Positions 7,296 to 16,004 of a DNA stretch of 64,000 nucleotides are shown one piece after another. The position numbers were made by a program, and so were the translations under genes. Origin of the DNA: Cumulibacter soli (GTDB lineage Bacteria > Actinomycetota > Actinomycetes > Mycobacteriales > Antricoccaceae); assembly GCF_004382795.1 (NCBI RefSeq), contig NZ_SMSG01000002.1, positions 248,001-312,000 of the forward strand. The letters are read 5' to 3'. Position 1 is the stretch's first letter. Each line of letters begins with the position of its first letter. Under the pieces are notes generated by a model that did not search any database, had not been told where the DNA came from, and saw only the letters and a list, made by a program, of their open reading frames with translations.

Positions 7296-8948
7296 ATGAG
7301 CGAGAACCTCGAGCAAGGCCAGCACCCACACCATTCCCATCACCACCCAGGAGACGGCGGCGCCCAGCAAGGCCCCGCCGTGCAGCGCTATTGCGACGTC
7401 GCGATCATCGGCGGCTCGGCTGCAGGCTTGACTGCCGCACTACAACTCGCCCGGCAGCGGCGCAGCGTCATCGTGATCGACGATGGAACCCCGCGTAACG
7501 CCCCAGCCGCACATATGCACGGCTACTTGGGTCGCGACGGCGCCGCTCCCAGCGACCTGATTCGCATCGGGCGCGAGGAGGTTCGCAGCCACGGCGGCGA
7601 AGTGCTCGCCGGACGAGTTACCGGCGTACGCCGTCGCGAGGACGCAACATTCGAGATCGACCTCACCGGCGGCCACACGCTGATCGCCCGCCGGGTCCTC
7701 GCGGCAACCGGCATTAGTGATGAACTCCCCTCGATCGACGGCGTCGCAGAGCAGTGGGGACGCGGTGTGATCCACTGCCCGTTCTGCCACGGGTTCGAGG
7801 TCCGCGACCAACGCCTGGTTCAGATCGTCACACACCCAATGAACCTGCACCCCACCACTCTGTTCCGCCACCTCACCGATCAACTCACCGTCGTCCTGCA
7901 CGATGCACGCGGAGTGGACGAGGACGTCGTGGCCACCCTGGCCGCATCGGGCGTCGTCATTGAACGCACCGCAGTACGCCGAGTCCGCACCGGATCCGAC
8001 GGTGAGGTCTGCGGTGTCGAGCTCAGCGACGATCGCATCCTCGACGCGGACGCTGTTGTGGTGGGCTCACAGTTCCGCGCCCGAGCCGATGTACTGGCTG
8101 GCCTCGGAGTGAAGGCCACCGCGCATCCCAGTGGTGCGGGCGATGTCCTGGTCGTCGACCCGCGCGGCGAGACCGCGGTACCCGGCGTCTACGCGGCCGG
8201 TAACGTCACCGATCCGAGCCTGCAGGTGCTCCCCTCGGCCGCCCACGGCGGCCAGGTTGGCGCAATGATCGCCTTCAGCCTCGCCGACGAAGATCTACGT
8301 AACGCCGCCCGACCCTCCGGTGAGGAGACCGACTGGAACCACCGCTACGGCGGCTCCGACCGAACCTGGAGCGCCAATCCGAACGGCACGCTCGTTCACG
8401 AGGTCAGCGCCATGACGCCGGGCCGGGCATTAGAAGTCGGCGCCGGCGAAGGCGCCGATGCCCTCTGGCTAGCCGAACAGGGTTGGGCAGTGACGGCCAC
8501 CGACATTTCCGGAAACGCACTCGCGCGAGTGCGCGCCGAGGCCGACCATCGCAAACTCAACGTCGAACTTCTCCGAAGCGACGCGAACGACCCCGCTCCC
8601 TTCGGCACCGGATCCTACGACTTGGTTTCGCTGCAGTACGGCTCATTCAAGCGCACTCCCGATCAACGCGGACTGCGCAGTCTGTTCGCCGCCGTCGCAC
8701 CCGGCGGCACCCTGCTGGTCGTGCATCACGACCTCGCCCCGATGCGAGCGCCGGTGGACGTCGCGAGCCAAACCCGAATGTACGACCCGGAGGCGTTCGT
8801 GGGCGTCGAGGAGATCGCCGCCGCGCTGAGCGAGGACCCAGATACCTGGCACATCGAGACACAGGAAACTCGACCACGCCCTCCAGGCGCAGCGAGCACC
8901 CACCATGTCGACGACGTCGTGCTGCGCGCAACCCGACTCGCGCGCTGA
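7296..8948 (+). CDS. FAD/NAD(P) oxidoreductase (thioredoxin-reductase-like) fused to a SAM methyltransferase
   Basis: 550 aa from ATG 7296; the frame is open 24 codons further upstream but that part overlaps the operators. Residues 1-25 are His-rich (HPHHSHHHPGDGG). Residues 32-335 are thioredoxin-reductase-like: CDVAIIGGSAAGLTAA (FAD), a CPFC redox pair at C161/C164, and VPGVYAAGNVTDPS (FAD). From about 345 a class I methyltransferase follows (WNHRYGGSDRTWSANPNG, motif I LEVGAGEGAD at 379-388, VTATDIS). It presumably oxidises or reduces a thiol-type substrate and transfers a methyl group. The substrate is unknown; metalloid or small-thiol detoxification is only a guess. It is controlled by the divergent XRE-cupin protein. 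Confidence 0.85.
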   Translation: MSENLEQGQHPHHSHHHPGDGGAQQGPAVQRYCDVAIIGGSAAGLTAALQLARQRRSVIVIDDGTPRNAPAAHMHGYLGRDGAAPSDLIRIGREEVRSHGGEVLAGRVTGVRRREDATFEIDLTGGHTLIARRVLAATGISDELPSIDGVAEQWGRGVIHCPFCHGFEVRDQRLVQIVTHPMNLHPTTLFRHLTDQLTVVLHDARGVDEDVVATLAASGVVIERTAVRRVRTGSDGEVCGVELSDDRILDADAVVVGSQFRARADVLAGLGVKATAHPSGAGDVLVVDPRGETAVPGVYAAGNVTDPSLQVLPSAAHGGQVGAMIAFSLADEDLRNAARPSGEETDWNHRYGGSDRTWSANPNGTLVHEVSAMTPGRALEVGAGEGADALWLAEQGWAVTATDISGNALARVRAEADHRKLNVELLRSDANDPAPFGTGSYDLVSLQYGSFKRTPDQRGLRSLFAAVAPGGTLLVVHHDLAPMRAPVDVASQTRMYDPEAFVGVEEIAAALSEDPDTWHIETQETRPRPPGAASTHHVDDVVLRATRLAR

Positions 8949-9106
8949 GTCTCCGGCCTCGACGAGCTGAACTGTCGAGTCCGGCGCTGAGTCATCCGCC
9001 GGCCGCCCACGGACACCCGGCCACGCGCAGGCAACTTTCGCCGGGGTTCGGCGCAACGCCACAACGATGCGGGGTCATCTTTCGCGAGTCGAGCGGCAGT
9101 CGTCTT

Positions 9107-9138
9107 CCGCGCGGGCGATTGGCTTATCGCCCGCGCGG
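9107..9138. terminator. Strong hairpin between convergent genes
   Basis: CCGCGCGGGCGAT and ATCGCCCGCGCGG form a 13-bp perfect stem with a 6-nt loop, between the fusion gene (plus) and the TetR gene (minus). It has no U-tract, as is usual in actinobacteria, and would serve both strands. Confidence 0.65.
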
Positions 9139-9161
9139 GCGACGCGCCTGCGCGTCCGGAC

Positions 9162-9911
9162 CTAAGCGTCGTACTTCGCCGCGAGCCCAGCGATCAAGAT
9201 ATCGAGGCCGTGCTCGAACTCGGCATCGACGCCGGCACCTACGTCCGAGGTTTCAGGTCCGCCGACATACCCGCCGGCAAGTAGCAACGGCGCGAGCGCC
9301 GGGTACTTCTTGACGGTAACCACCTCCGCCAGCTCGGCCATTGCCTCAGGCCCGAACGACAGGTCCTCCTGGCCCGCGAGGTCGCGCTCGAGTTCCACGA
9401 ATGCCGTGACATACGACGAGAGCACCAAGATGAGCGAAATCTTATCGCTGTCATCCGCACCGAGCGACTCCAAGACCTGCAATCCGTGATCGGCGATCCG
9501 CGCACTCGCCGGCATCAACACCGACGTCGGCCCGCGAGGCACATCGAGCCACCAAGGGTGCGCTCGGCACACATCGCGCATTACGTGCGCCCAATCCCGC
9601 AGGCTTTCCCGCCAGTCGCTGCTGATCTTTGGCCACTTCTGCGGCAACACCGACTCGGAGCCAATCATCAGTAACAGGAGCTCATCCTTGTTCGCCACAT
9701 ATCGATACAGCGACATCGTGGTGAATCCGAGCTCCTTGGCCAACCTACCCATCGTGAGAGCCGCAATACCGTGCTCGTCGGCGATCTCGATCGCCTTCGC
9801 CACGATCACCTCATGACTCAGCCCACGCCGCGGACCATTCTGGGGATCCGCAAGCATCCCCCACCCAATCGCCACCGCGCGCGGCAATCCACTCTCTGTC
9901 ATTTCGGCCAT
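9162..9911 (-). CDS. TetR-family regulator of the adjacent ABC exporter
   Basis: 249 aa. The N-terminal TetR helix-turn-helix (LSHEVIVAKAIEIADEHGIAALTMGRLAKELGFTTMSLYRYVANKDELLLLMI) is followed by a TetR_C_1-like ligand domain (HPWWLDVPRGP...FVELERDLAG). It is divergent from the ABC exporter genes at 10001, with a long dyad covering the exporter start. By analogy with other TetR/DrrAB pairs it should repress the exporter and be released by an exported compound. The ligand is unknown. Confidence 0.9.
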   Translation of the reverse strand: MAEMTESGLPRAVAIGWGMLADPQNGPRRGLSHEVIVAKAIEIADEHGIAALTMGRLAKELGFTTMSLYRYVANKDELLLLMIGSESVLPQKWPKISSDWRESLRDWAHVMRDVCRAHPWWLDVPRGPTSVLMPASARIADHGLQVLESLGADDSDKISLILVLSSYVTAFVELERDLAGQEDLSFGPEAMAELAEVVTVKKYPALAPLLLAGGYVGGPETSDVGAGVDAEFEHGLDILIAGLAAKYDA

Positions 9912-9961
9912 CCCTCAACCCTAAGCGGCAACGTCTCCCGGAGACACACGACCCAAAATTA

Positions 9962-10013
9962 ACTGTGTACGTCGTAGACTGTGTATGTCATACTCAGTAT
10001 ATGACATACACAG
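9962..10013. promoter_or_regulatory. TetR operator with three half-sites
   Basis: CTGTGTATGTCATA (9979-9992) and TATGACATACACAG (10000-10013) form a 14-bp perfect dyad with a 7-nt spacer. A third, imperfect copy of the left half-site (ACTGTGTACGTCGTAG, 9962-9977) sits directly upstream as a 16-bp direct repeat matching at 13 positions. The dyad covers the exporter start codon, so bound repressor would block transcription or initiation. Confidence 0.8.
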
Positions 10014-10924
10014 ACACGCCAGTCATCGCCGTCAACGGCGTGACGAAGCGGTACGGCGACCGCACCGTGCTCAGCGACCTCGACCTTTCCTTGCCCGCCG
10101 GCGTACACGCGCTTCTTGGTCCGAACGGCGCGGGTAAGACCACCCTGATCAACATCCTCACGACCCTAGTTCCCAACGACAGCGGTGATATTCGTATCCT
10201 CGGGCTCGATCCTCGCGTCGAAGCCGAACGCATTCGACGGCGGATCAGCGTGACCGGGCAGTTCGCCGCCGTCGACGAGGTACTCACCGGCGCGGAGAAC
10301 TTGGTCATGATGGGCCGACTCGTCGGCCTATCTACCAAGTCCGCTCAACGGCGCTCCGCGGAACTTCTGGAACGCTTTGATCTGGCCGAAGCCGGGCCGC
10401 GTGCGCTGAAGACGTACTCGGGCGGCATGCGGCGGCGCCTCGATCTTGCCATCAGCCTGATCTGGCCACCCGAGATCCTCTTCCTCGACGAACCCACCAC
10501 CGGGCTCGATACGCGCAGTCGATTGGCGCTATGGGCGCAAATCCGCGATCTAGCCGCGGAAGGCACCAACGTCTTCCTGACCACTCAGTACCTTGAAGAA
10601 GCAGACCAACTTGCCGATCAAATCGCGGTCTTGGACGGCGGACACATCGTCGCGCAGGGTAGCGCCGCCCACCTCAAGAGTCTCGTCGGCGGCGAAGTCG
10701 TTCGGCTCGTTCGTCCCGACGGCTCGACGCTACGCGACGTTCCGACCGACGGCTCAGCCCGAGCGCTGGCCGCCATCGCCGCTGAGGCGTCGGCCGCTGA
10801 CCCGTCGCTACGCGTCGAACTACACCGCCCGACCCTCGACGACGCATTCCTCAAACTGACCGGTCACCACGCGCAGTCCCCAGAGCACCACGACTCCCCC
10901 GAACCCCAGAAAGAGGTGGCCTGA
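10001..10924 (+). CDS. ABC transporter ATP-binding protein, DrrA type
   Basis: 307 aa from ATG 10001 (an upstream in-frame start would lie within the operator). The nucleotide-binding domain is complete: Walker A GPNGAGKTT, Q-loop, signature YSGGMRRRLD, Walker B EILFLDEPTTGLD, and an H-loop replaced by Q in FLTTQYLEEADQLAD. That last motif, with the C-terminal extension (VVRLVRPDGSTLRDV...PTLDDAFLKLTG), is typical of daunorubicin-resistance-type exporters. It partners the permease that starts at 10924, overlapping its stop by one base. It should export a hydrophobic drug or lipid. Confidence 0.9.
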   Translation: MTYTDTPVIAVNGVTKRYGDRTVLSDLDLSLPAGVHALLGPNGAGKTTLINILTTLVPNDSGDIRILGLDPRVEAERIRRRISVTGQFAAVDEVLTGAENLVMMGRLVGLSTKSAQRRSAELLERFDLAEAGPRALKTYSGGMRRRLDLAISLIWPPEILFLDEPTTGLDTRSRLALWAQIRDLAAEGTNVFLTTQYLEEADQLADQIAVLDGGHIVAQGSAAHLKSLVGGEVVRLVRPDGSTLRDVPTDGSARALAAIAAEASAADPSLRVELHRPTLDDAFLKLTGHHAQSPEHHDSPEPQKEVA

Positions 10925-11751
10925 TGAGCGCCACGACAACCACCACCCCCGCTGAGCAGTCGCGCTCACGACCGCGCCCGGAACCTGCGCCCGGAAGCGG
11001 CGTACTCACCGCCTCACGCGTGTTTATCGGTCGCGCGATGAAGCACAGTCTGCGGGATGTCGAATCGATCCTGATGGCGGTCTTGCTACCCGTCATGCTC
11101 ATGCTGATGTTCACCTACGTCTTCGGCGGCGCCCTCGCGCCCGGCGGCGACTACCTGAATTACGTCGTCCCCGGCATTGTGCTGACGTGTGCCGGATTCG
11201 GCGCCGCGTCGACAGCAGTCGGAGTGAGTCAGGACATGACCACAGGAACCATTAACCGGTTGCGCACCATGCCACTCCCGAGCGCGACCGTGCTCGTCGG
11301 CCATACCATCGCCAGCGTCGTACGCAATCTCATCGCCACCGCTGTCGTCATCATCGTCGCCGTCGCCATCGGCTATCGACCCGTAGCGAGCCCGCTGGAG
11401 TGGCTCGGCGTGCTCGCCGTCCTCGGCCTCTACATTCTGGCCATTACCTCGATCTTCGCGATGCTCGGCCTCGTGGCACACTCGCCCGAGGCCGCCAACG
11501 GATACGGTTTCGTGCTGCTGTTCCTGCCGTACGTCTCCAGCGCATTCGTGCCCGTAAGCACGATGCCGAGCTGGCTTCAGGGCTTCGCCGAGCACCAGCC
11601 GATCACCCCGGTGATCGAATCCGCGCGATCGTTACTGAACGGCACCGCCCCCGGCACGGACGCCGTCGTCGCGATTGCCTGGTGCGTAGGGATCATCGCC
11701 GTGGCCATCGCATTGACGGCCTACCTGTTTCCACGTCGCGTTGCCCGCTAA
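10924..11751 (+). CDS. ABC-2 type permease, DrrB type
   Basis: 275 aa with six predicted transmembrane helices after a polar N-terminus of about 30 residues. LLPVMLMLMFTYVFGGAL and YVVPGIVLTCAGFG are the usual first helices of ABC2_membrane drug exporters, and the later FAEHQPITPVIESARSLLNG segment is a strong DrrB-family signature. It is translationally coupled (TGATG) to the ATPase gene. A hairpin 20 bp downstream ends the operon. The substrate is unknown. Confidence 0.88.
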   Translation: MSATTTTTPAEQSRSRPRPEPAPGSGVLTASRVFIGRAMKHSLRDVESILMAVLLPVMLMLMFTYVFGGALAPGGDYLNYVVPGIVLTCAGFGAASTAVGVSQDMTTGTINRLRTMPLPSATVLVGHTIASVVRNLIATAVVIIVAVAIGYRPVASPLEWLGVLAVLGLYILAITSIFAMLGLVAHSPEAANGYGFVLLFLPYVSSAFVPVSTMPSWLQGFAEHQPITPVIESARSLLNGTAPGTDAVVAIAWCVGIIAVAIALTAYLFPRRVAR

Positions 11752-11770
11752 CGCACACTGCCGACAACAT

Positions 11771-11806
11771 ACGCTGCGCCACGTGACGAGATCCGTGGCG
11801 CAGCGT
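11771..11806 (+). terminator. Terminator hairpin after the exporter operon
   Basis: ACGCTGCGCCACG and CGTGGCGCAGCGT form a 13-bp perfect stem with a 10-nt loop, between the convergent permease and modC genes. It probably works for both strands. Confidence 0.7.
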
Positions 11807-11848
11807 CATCTGGACTCGTCGTATCGATCCATCGACAGGCCACAGCGT

Positions 11849-12889
11849 TCATGCAGAGTGCACAGTAACTTCCGTCGCCTTGACCGAGAGATACACCGAC
11901 GTCCCCGGCGTCAGATCCAATTCGGCGGCCGACGCCGGAGTGACTTCGGCAGAGATCCGTAGATCCCCTACCTCGCAGCGAATCCGCACGCGGTCGCCTA
12001 GTGGTTCGATGCTGGCGATCACCGCAGCGAGCGTATTCCGTGGGCTGCCGTGCGGTTCCACGTCGTACACCGCGACCGCCGTGGGCGAGAACACCGCTAC
12101 TGCCTCACCACCCGACGAAGGCGGCGAGTCTGCGGCCAGACCGGTCACCGCTGCCGATGGATGAACGACGGCATGACCATCCCACGATCCTGCTACCAGG
12201 TTCAGCCCCGCGATCCGCGCTGCGAATGCGCTACGCGGCTGGCTCAACACCACGCGGGTCGGCCCCTCCTCGACGACACGTCCGCGCTCAATGACAACCA
12301 CGCGATCGGCCAGCAGCAACGCATCCAGCGCATCATGCGTCACGATCAACGCCGTCCGATCCTCAAGTACCGTACGCAATGTCTGCCGCAGCGCCGGTGT
12401 CACCTCAACGTCGAGGGCCGCCATCGGCTCGTCCAACAACAGCAAACTCGGCTTCGCCGCAAGGGCCCGGGCGATCGCCACGCGTTGAGCCTGCCCGCCG
12501 CTGAGTTGGCGGGGCCGACGCGCGGCCAACTCGCCCACCCCGACATCGGCCAGCATCTGATGCGCGGCATCGCGTGCGGCGCGTTTGTCAACGCCGGCGG
12601 ACCGCGGTCCAAAAGCGACATTCTCCAGCGCGCTCATATGCGGAAACAACAGCGGTTCCTGCGCCAGCATCGCCACCGATCGCTTATGTGGCGGAATTCC
12701 AGCCAGCGAACGACCGTCCACCAGTACGTCTCCCGATGATGGCTCGAGCAGACCGGCGAGAACGTTCAACACCGTTGACTTGCCAGCGCCGTTCGGCCCG
12801 AGCAATGCAACGGTCTCGCCCACGCCGATACTCAACCGCACCTGCACGTCGCGGTCGTCGACCACCGCGTCGTACTCGACCGCCCTCAT
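11849..12889 (-). CDS. modC: Molybdate ABC transporter ATP-binding protein
   Basis: 346 aa. The N-terminal ATPase has Walker A GPNGAGKST, signature LSGGQAQRVAIARALA, Walker B LLLLDEPMAALD and H-loop IVTHD. The C-terminal TOBE/Mop-like domain (about residues 280-346: NTLAAVIASIEPLGDRVRIRCEVGDLRISAEVTPASAAELDL) is a known oxyanion-binding regulatory module of molybdate and tungstate importers. It is the last gene of the operon with modA and modB. Its ATG overlaps the stop of the small upstream ORF by four bases, so translation is probably coupled. Confidence 0.92.
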   Translation of the reverse strand: MRAVEYDAVVDDRDVQVRLSIGVGETVALLGPNGAGKSTVLNVLAGLLEPSSGDVLVDGRSLAGIPPHKRSVAMLAQEPLLFPHMSALENVAFGPRSAGVDKRAARDAAHQMLADVGVGELAARRPRQLSGGQAQRVAIARALAAKPSLLLLDEPMAALDVEVTPALRQTLRTVLEDRTALIVTHDALDALLLADRVVVIERGRVVEEGPTRVVLSQPRSAFAARIAGLNLVAGSWDGHAVVHPSAAVTGLAADSPPSSGGEAVAVFSPTAVAVYDVEPHGSPRNTLAAVIASIEPLGDRVRIRCEVGDLRISAEVTPASAAELDLTPGTSVYLSVKATEVTVHSA

Positions 12890-13197
12890 AACGCACCTCG
12901 CCGCAACGAACCGCCCGCGCAGCGGCTGATCAGTCGAGTCCCGCGGAAAACGCAGTCCCGGCGGGGAGTTAGCCCTCCATCAGAGTTATCTGCCCGCTCA
13001 GGCTGCGTTTTCAGCAACAGGTCCGGGACCCTGTCGACACCTGCACTGGCCAGCGCGTTCGGTGCGCACCGCGCCGACGGGCGGGCTGCGGCGGTTCCCA
13101 GCAAGCGGGCCGAGTCACGTGCCAGCGGGCAGGCCGCGTCGGTTCCCAGCACACCTGCTGCATCAGTTGCCAACGGGCTGGTCACGCGCTCACTCAT
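12886..13197 (-). CDS. Small low-complexity ORF coupled to modB and modC, unknown
   Basis: 103 aa. Its ATG overlaps the modB stop (ATGA) and its stop overlaps the modC ATG (ATGA), so ribosomes could pass from modB through it to modC. The first 40 residues are Ala/Arg/Ser repeats ([33 protein letters not shown]), from a 48-bp DNA repeat; the rest is Arg/Cys-rich. There is no family resemblance, signal peptide or membrane helix. It could be a translational bridge replacing a lost spacer or a real small protein. The two exact overlaps are the main argument for translation. Confidence 0.5.
   Translation of the reverse strand: MSERVTSPLATDAAGVLGTDAACPLARDSARLLGTAAARPSARCAPNALASAGVDRVPDLLLKTQPERADNSDGGLTPRRDCVFRGTRLISRCAGGSLRRGAL
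13093..13188. repeat. Two degenerate 48-bp tandem units inside the modB-modC ORF
   Basis: Both units (13093-13140 and 13141-13188) open with GGTTCCCAGCA and share later GTTGCCA/GTGCCAGCGGGC-type blocks. The 48-bp period equals 16 codons and keeps the frame open, consistent with slippage under frame selection. Confidence 0.5.
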
Positions 13198-13997
13198 CGC
13201 GCACCTCGCCGCTGTCCGGCGATGCCGATCACCAGCACCGCAACCACCACCAGTACCAGAGACAGGGCAACCGCCGCGTCCGGATCACTGACTCGCTCCA
13301 GATAGATCTGGATCGGCAGCGTGGCGGTGACACCCTGCAACGAGCCGGCGAACGTAATCGTCGCGCCGAATTCCCCAAGTGAACGCGCAAACGCCAGCAC
13401 CGCTCCACTCAGCAGCCCGGGCATGACCAGCGGCAGAGTGACCCGTCGAAACACCGTCGTCGGCCCGGCGCCCAAAGTAGCCGCCACGACTTCGTACCGT
13501 TCGCCGGCCGTACGCATGGCTCCCTCCAGGGAAATCACCAGGAACGGCAACGCAACAAACGTCTGGGCCATCACCACCGCAGCGGTAGAGAACGCGACCT
13601 CGATTCCCAGGAACTCCATCGTCGAGCCGAGCATTCCCTTGCGCCCGAACGTATACAGCAAGGCGATCCCGCTCACGACCGGCGGAATCACCAACGGCAA
13701 CAGCACCAACGATCGCAGCAGCCCCTGCCCGCGGAACTGAGTCCGCGCCAACACCGTGGCCATGGGTACACCCAGCACGATGCATAACAACGTGCTGACT
13801 GAACTGGTCCGCAAACTCAGCAACAACGCATCCAGCGCTGACTCCGAGGTGATTAGCGAGAAAAAGTTCGTCCAGTCAACGCGGGCGATCATCGCCAGCA
13901 GTGGCAGCAGGACGAACGCCGCGCCGACGGCTGCGGGCAGGTAGAGCCAACGGGGGCGCCCGATGCCACGCCCCCGTTGTGTGCTCGAATTAGCCAA
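13194..13997 (-). CDS. modB: Molybdate ABC transporter permease
   Basis: 267 aa, five to six transmembrane helices. The binding-protein-dependent transport signature is present: [61 protein letters not shown] is the EAA loop that docks to ModC, and the SLGEFGAT ending is characteristic of ModB/CysT-type permeases. It starts 15 bp after the modA stop and overlaps the next ORF by four bases. Confidence 0.93.
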   Translation of the reverse strand: MANSSTQRGRGIGRPRWLYLPAAVGAAFVLLPLLAMIARVDWTNFFSLITSESALDALLLSLRTSSVSTLLCIVLGVPMATVLARTQFRGQGLLRSLVLLPLVIPPVVSGIALLYTFGRKGMLGSTMEFLGIEVAFSTAAVVMAQTFVALPFLVISLEGAMRTAGERYEVVAATLGAGPTTVFRRVTLPLVMPGLLSGAVLAFARSLGEFGATITFAGSLQGVTATLPIQIYLERVSDPDAAVALSLVLVVVAVLVIGIAGQRRGAR

Positions 13998-14014
13998 CTG
14001 CTACACCGTCCGTA

Positions 14015-14830
14015 CTACGGCTTGCCAAAGCCGGCGTCGGCAAGCACCTGTTGTCCTGCATCGCTCAGCACGAACTCGATGAACTTCTGCGCCAACTCGG
14101 AATTCTCCGCCTCCGCAAGTTGCGCGATCGGGTACGTGTTGACCGCTTCGGTCGATTCATTGAATTCAACGCCCTCCACCGAGTCGCCCGCACCTACGAC
14201 ATCGGTCTTGTAGACCACGCCCGCGTCGGCCTCGCCCGAACTCACCTTGCCCAACACGTCGGTCACCGACTGCTCTTCGCTCACTGGCGACAATTCGACC
14301 CCAGTAGCCTCGGCGACCTTCTCGGTGGCAGTTCCACACGGCACCTCGGCCGCGCATATGACCAACTTCAGGTCGGGTTCGGCCAAGTCCTGGAACGATT
14401 CCACGCCCGCGGGATTCCCGGGCGGTACGGCGATTTCGAGAGTGTTGCTCGCGAACGGCGCGGGCTCTATAGCCTCATCGCCCAGCTTCTCCATGTTCTT
14501 CTCGTCCGCCGAAGCGAAGACATCCGCCGGGGCACCCGATTGGATCTGCTCAACCAACGTCGAGGATCCGCCGAAGCTCAACTGGACCGTCACCCCATCA
14601 TTCTCTTCCTCGAACATTTCGCCGAGTTCAGTAAAGGTGTCGGTCAACGACGCCGCGGCGAGCACCGTTATCGTGCCCGCCTCGGAACCGCCATTGGAGC
14701 CTGAGCCCGAACCGCCGTCAGAATCAGGATCGTCCGAGCTGCATCCCGCGACCGCCAGCGCCGCTGCGAGCACGATGCCCAACGCGCGAGCGCGACGATG
14801 TGGAATGAGGGTGGTGACGGTACTTTTCAT
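14015..14830 (-). CDS. modA: Molybdate-binding lipoprotein
   Basis: 271 aa. A lipoprotein signal (AAALAVAGC, lipid-modified Cys30) precedes an Asp/Gly/Ser-rich linker and a type II periplasmic-binding domain: ITVLAAASLTDTFTELGEMFE, LSFGGSSTLVEQIQSGAPADVFASAD and YKTDVVGAGDSVEGVEF are ModA signatures (oxyanion-binding Ser and backbone segments). It captures molybdate or tungstate outside the membrane for ModBC. It is cotranscribed with the regulator gene 23 bp upstream. Confidence 0.93.
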   Translation of the reverse strand: MKSTVTTLIPHRRARALGIVLAAALAVAGCSSDDPDSDGGSGSGSNGGSEAGTITVLAAASLTDTFTELGEMFEEENDGVTVQLSFGGSSTLVEQIQSGAPADVFASADEKNMEKLGDEAIEPAPFASNTLEIAVPPGNPAGVESFQDLAEPDLKLVICAAEVPCGTATEKVAEATGVELSPVSEEQSVTDVLGKVSSGEADAGVVYKTDVVGAGDSVEGVEFNESTEAVNTYPIAQLAEAENSELAQKFIEFVLSDAGQQVLADAGFGKP

Positions 14831-14853
14831 ATCGCCTCCTCAGGCGGAATCAA

Positions 14854-15873
14854 CTAACTCACGCGCAACTCTGTGCCGCATTCGGTGATGTCATAGCCAG
14901 GCAGCAATCCCAATTGCGCCTGGAACTCGCGCCCCAGCAACGCCTCGACGAGTGCCGTCACGGCCGGTAGATCGCGCCATTCTTCGGCGAGCCACAACTC
15001 GACGCCGTGCTCTTCAAGGGCACTGAATCGCAGTCCGAACACCGCGGCCGCCGCTTCCATGAGCACACCGGCATCTGCACCGCCGTACGACACCCGTCTG
15101 GCGACGTCTAGGTGTCCCTCGCCTATCGGGCCAGGCAGTTCGGGGGCTCCCGCCGCACGCAGGGCGCGTTCAAAAGCACGCTGGCTACCCGCGCCCGCAT
15201 CTCGCTGCACCACTTTGAGCCGACGACTCGCGAGTTCGTCGATGCTGGGTGCCGTACGCCGTCCCGACGGCGCGCATAACCCCACCTGCCATCGGGCGAC
15301 TCGCCAGCGTCGTACCGGCACCGGGGGTTCGGGCAGCTCTGATGCTCTGCCGTGCACCAAGACCCCGTGTACTCGCCCGGCAGCGAGGGCATCGACAGAC
15401 CGGCCAGTCGACGCATGCAGACCTAGCATGCGATGACCCGAGCGATCCAGGACTCCGCTCAGCAGGCCAATCGCGGGATCGCATCCGGCGATCAGCAAGC
15501 TCGCCGGCGAGCGCCCTGGCAGCCAGGTCAGGGTGTCTGCGACAACGGCGTCGGCGACGCCCCACGCTTCCGCGCCGAGCAAACCGTGCGCGCCGGCGGC
15601 CGTGACCAGGCGGCCGCCGACGCGGGCTACGGAAACCGGCGACCCGGCTGGCGCCGCGACGTCCAGCGCGTCAACCGGTTCCGGTTCATCGCCGAACAGG
15701 TCCTCTACCGTCACCTGCAGGGCACTCGCGATGCCCATTGCGGCAACGACGTTCGGCACGTGGCGACCAGCTTCGAGCGCGCTCACGAGTTGCCGGGTCA
15801 CCCCAGCGCGCTCGGCAAGATCGGCCTGAGTCCAACCTCGCTCGATACGCCTCGCTGAAATTCTGTCGTCCAC
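14854..15873 (-). CDS. HTH regulator with periplasmic-binding-protein-like domain, heading the mod operon
   Basis: 339 aa. The N-terminus is an XRE/ModE-like helix-turn-helix (ARRIERGWTQADLAERAGVTRQLVSALEAGRHVPNVVAAMGIASALQVTVEDLFG). The C-terminal two thirds are a PBP-like domain of the kind joined to HTHs near molybdate transporters (SPASLLIAGCDPAIGLLSG...VLVHGRASELP...QRDAGAGSQRAFERAL...GGADAGVLMEAAAAVFGLRF). It probably senses molybdate or molybdopterin and controls its own operon. The start is the ATG at 15873. A 67-bp palindrome lies 65 bp upstream. Confidence 0.85.
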   Translation of the reverse strand: MDDRISARRIERGWTQADLAERAGVTRQLVSALEAGRHVPNVVAAMGIASALQVTVEDLFGDEPEPVDALDVAAPAGSPVSVARVGGRLVTAAGAHGLLGAEAWGVADAVVADTLTWLPGRSPASLLIAGCDPAIGLLSGVLDRSGHRMLGLHASTGRSVDALAAGRVHGVLVHGRASELPEPPVPVRRWRVARWQVGLCAPSGRRTAPSIDELASRRLKVVQRDAGAGSQRAFERALRAAGAPELPGPIGEGHLDVARRVSYGGADAGVLMEAAAAVFGLRFSALEEHGVELWLAEEWRDLPAVTALVEALLGREFQAQLGLLPGYDITECGTELRVS

Positions 15874-15937
15874 GCTCGAATACTAACGCGTCGAGATTTT
15901 GCAGTGCTACCAGCACCTCATCTTTGGGCGGCTTTCC

Positions 15938-16004
15938 AAATACGCAGTGAAGTCGGGCAGGCATCCACGTATGGCCGATGCCTGCCCGCCTGGGCTGCGT
16001 ATTT
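15938..16004. repeat. 67-bp nested palindrome upstream of the mod operon
   Basis: Outer arms AAATACGCAG (15938-15947) and CTGCGTATTT (15995-16004) enclose inner arms GGGCAGGCATC (15955-15965) and GATGCCTGCCC (15977-15987). The two internal bulges are exactly 7 nt each and the apical loop is 11 nt. As minus-strand RNA it would form a long interrupted hairpin in the mod 5' region; as DNA it is a cruciform candidate. It could be a terminator, a structured leader or a mobile palindromic element. I recognise no known riboswitch. Confidence 0.7.
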
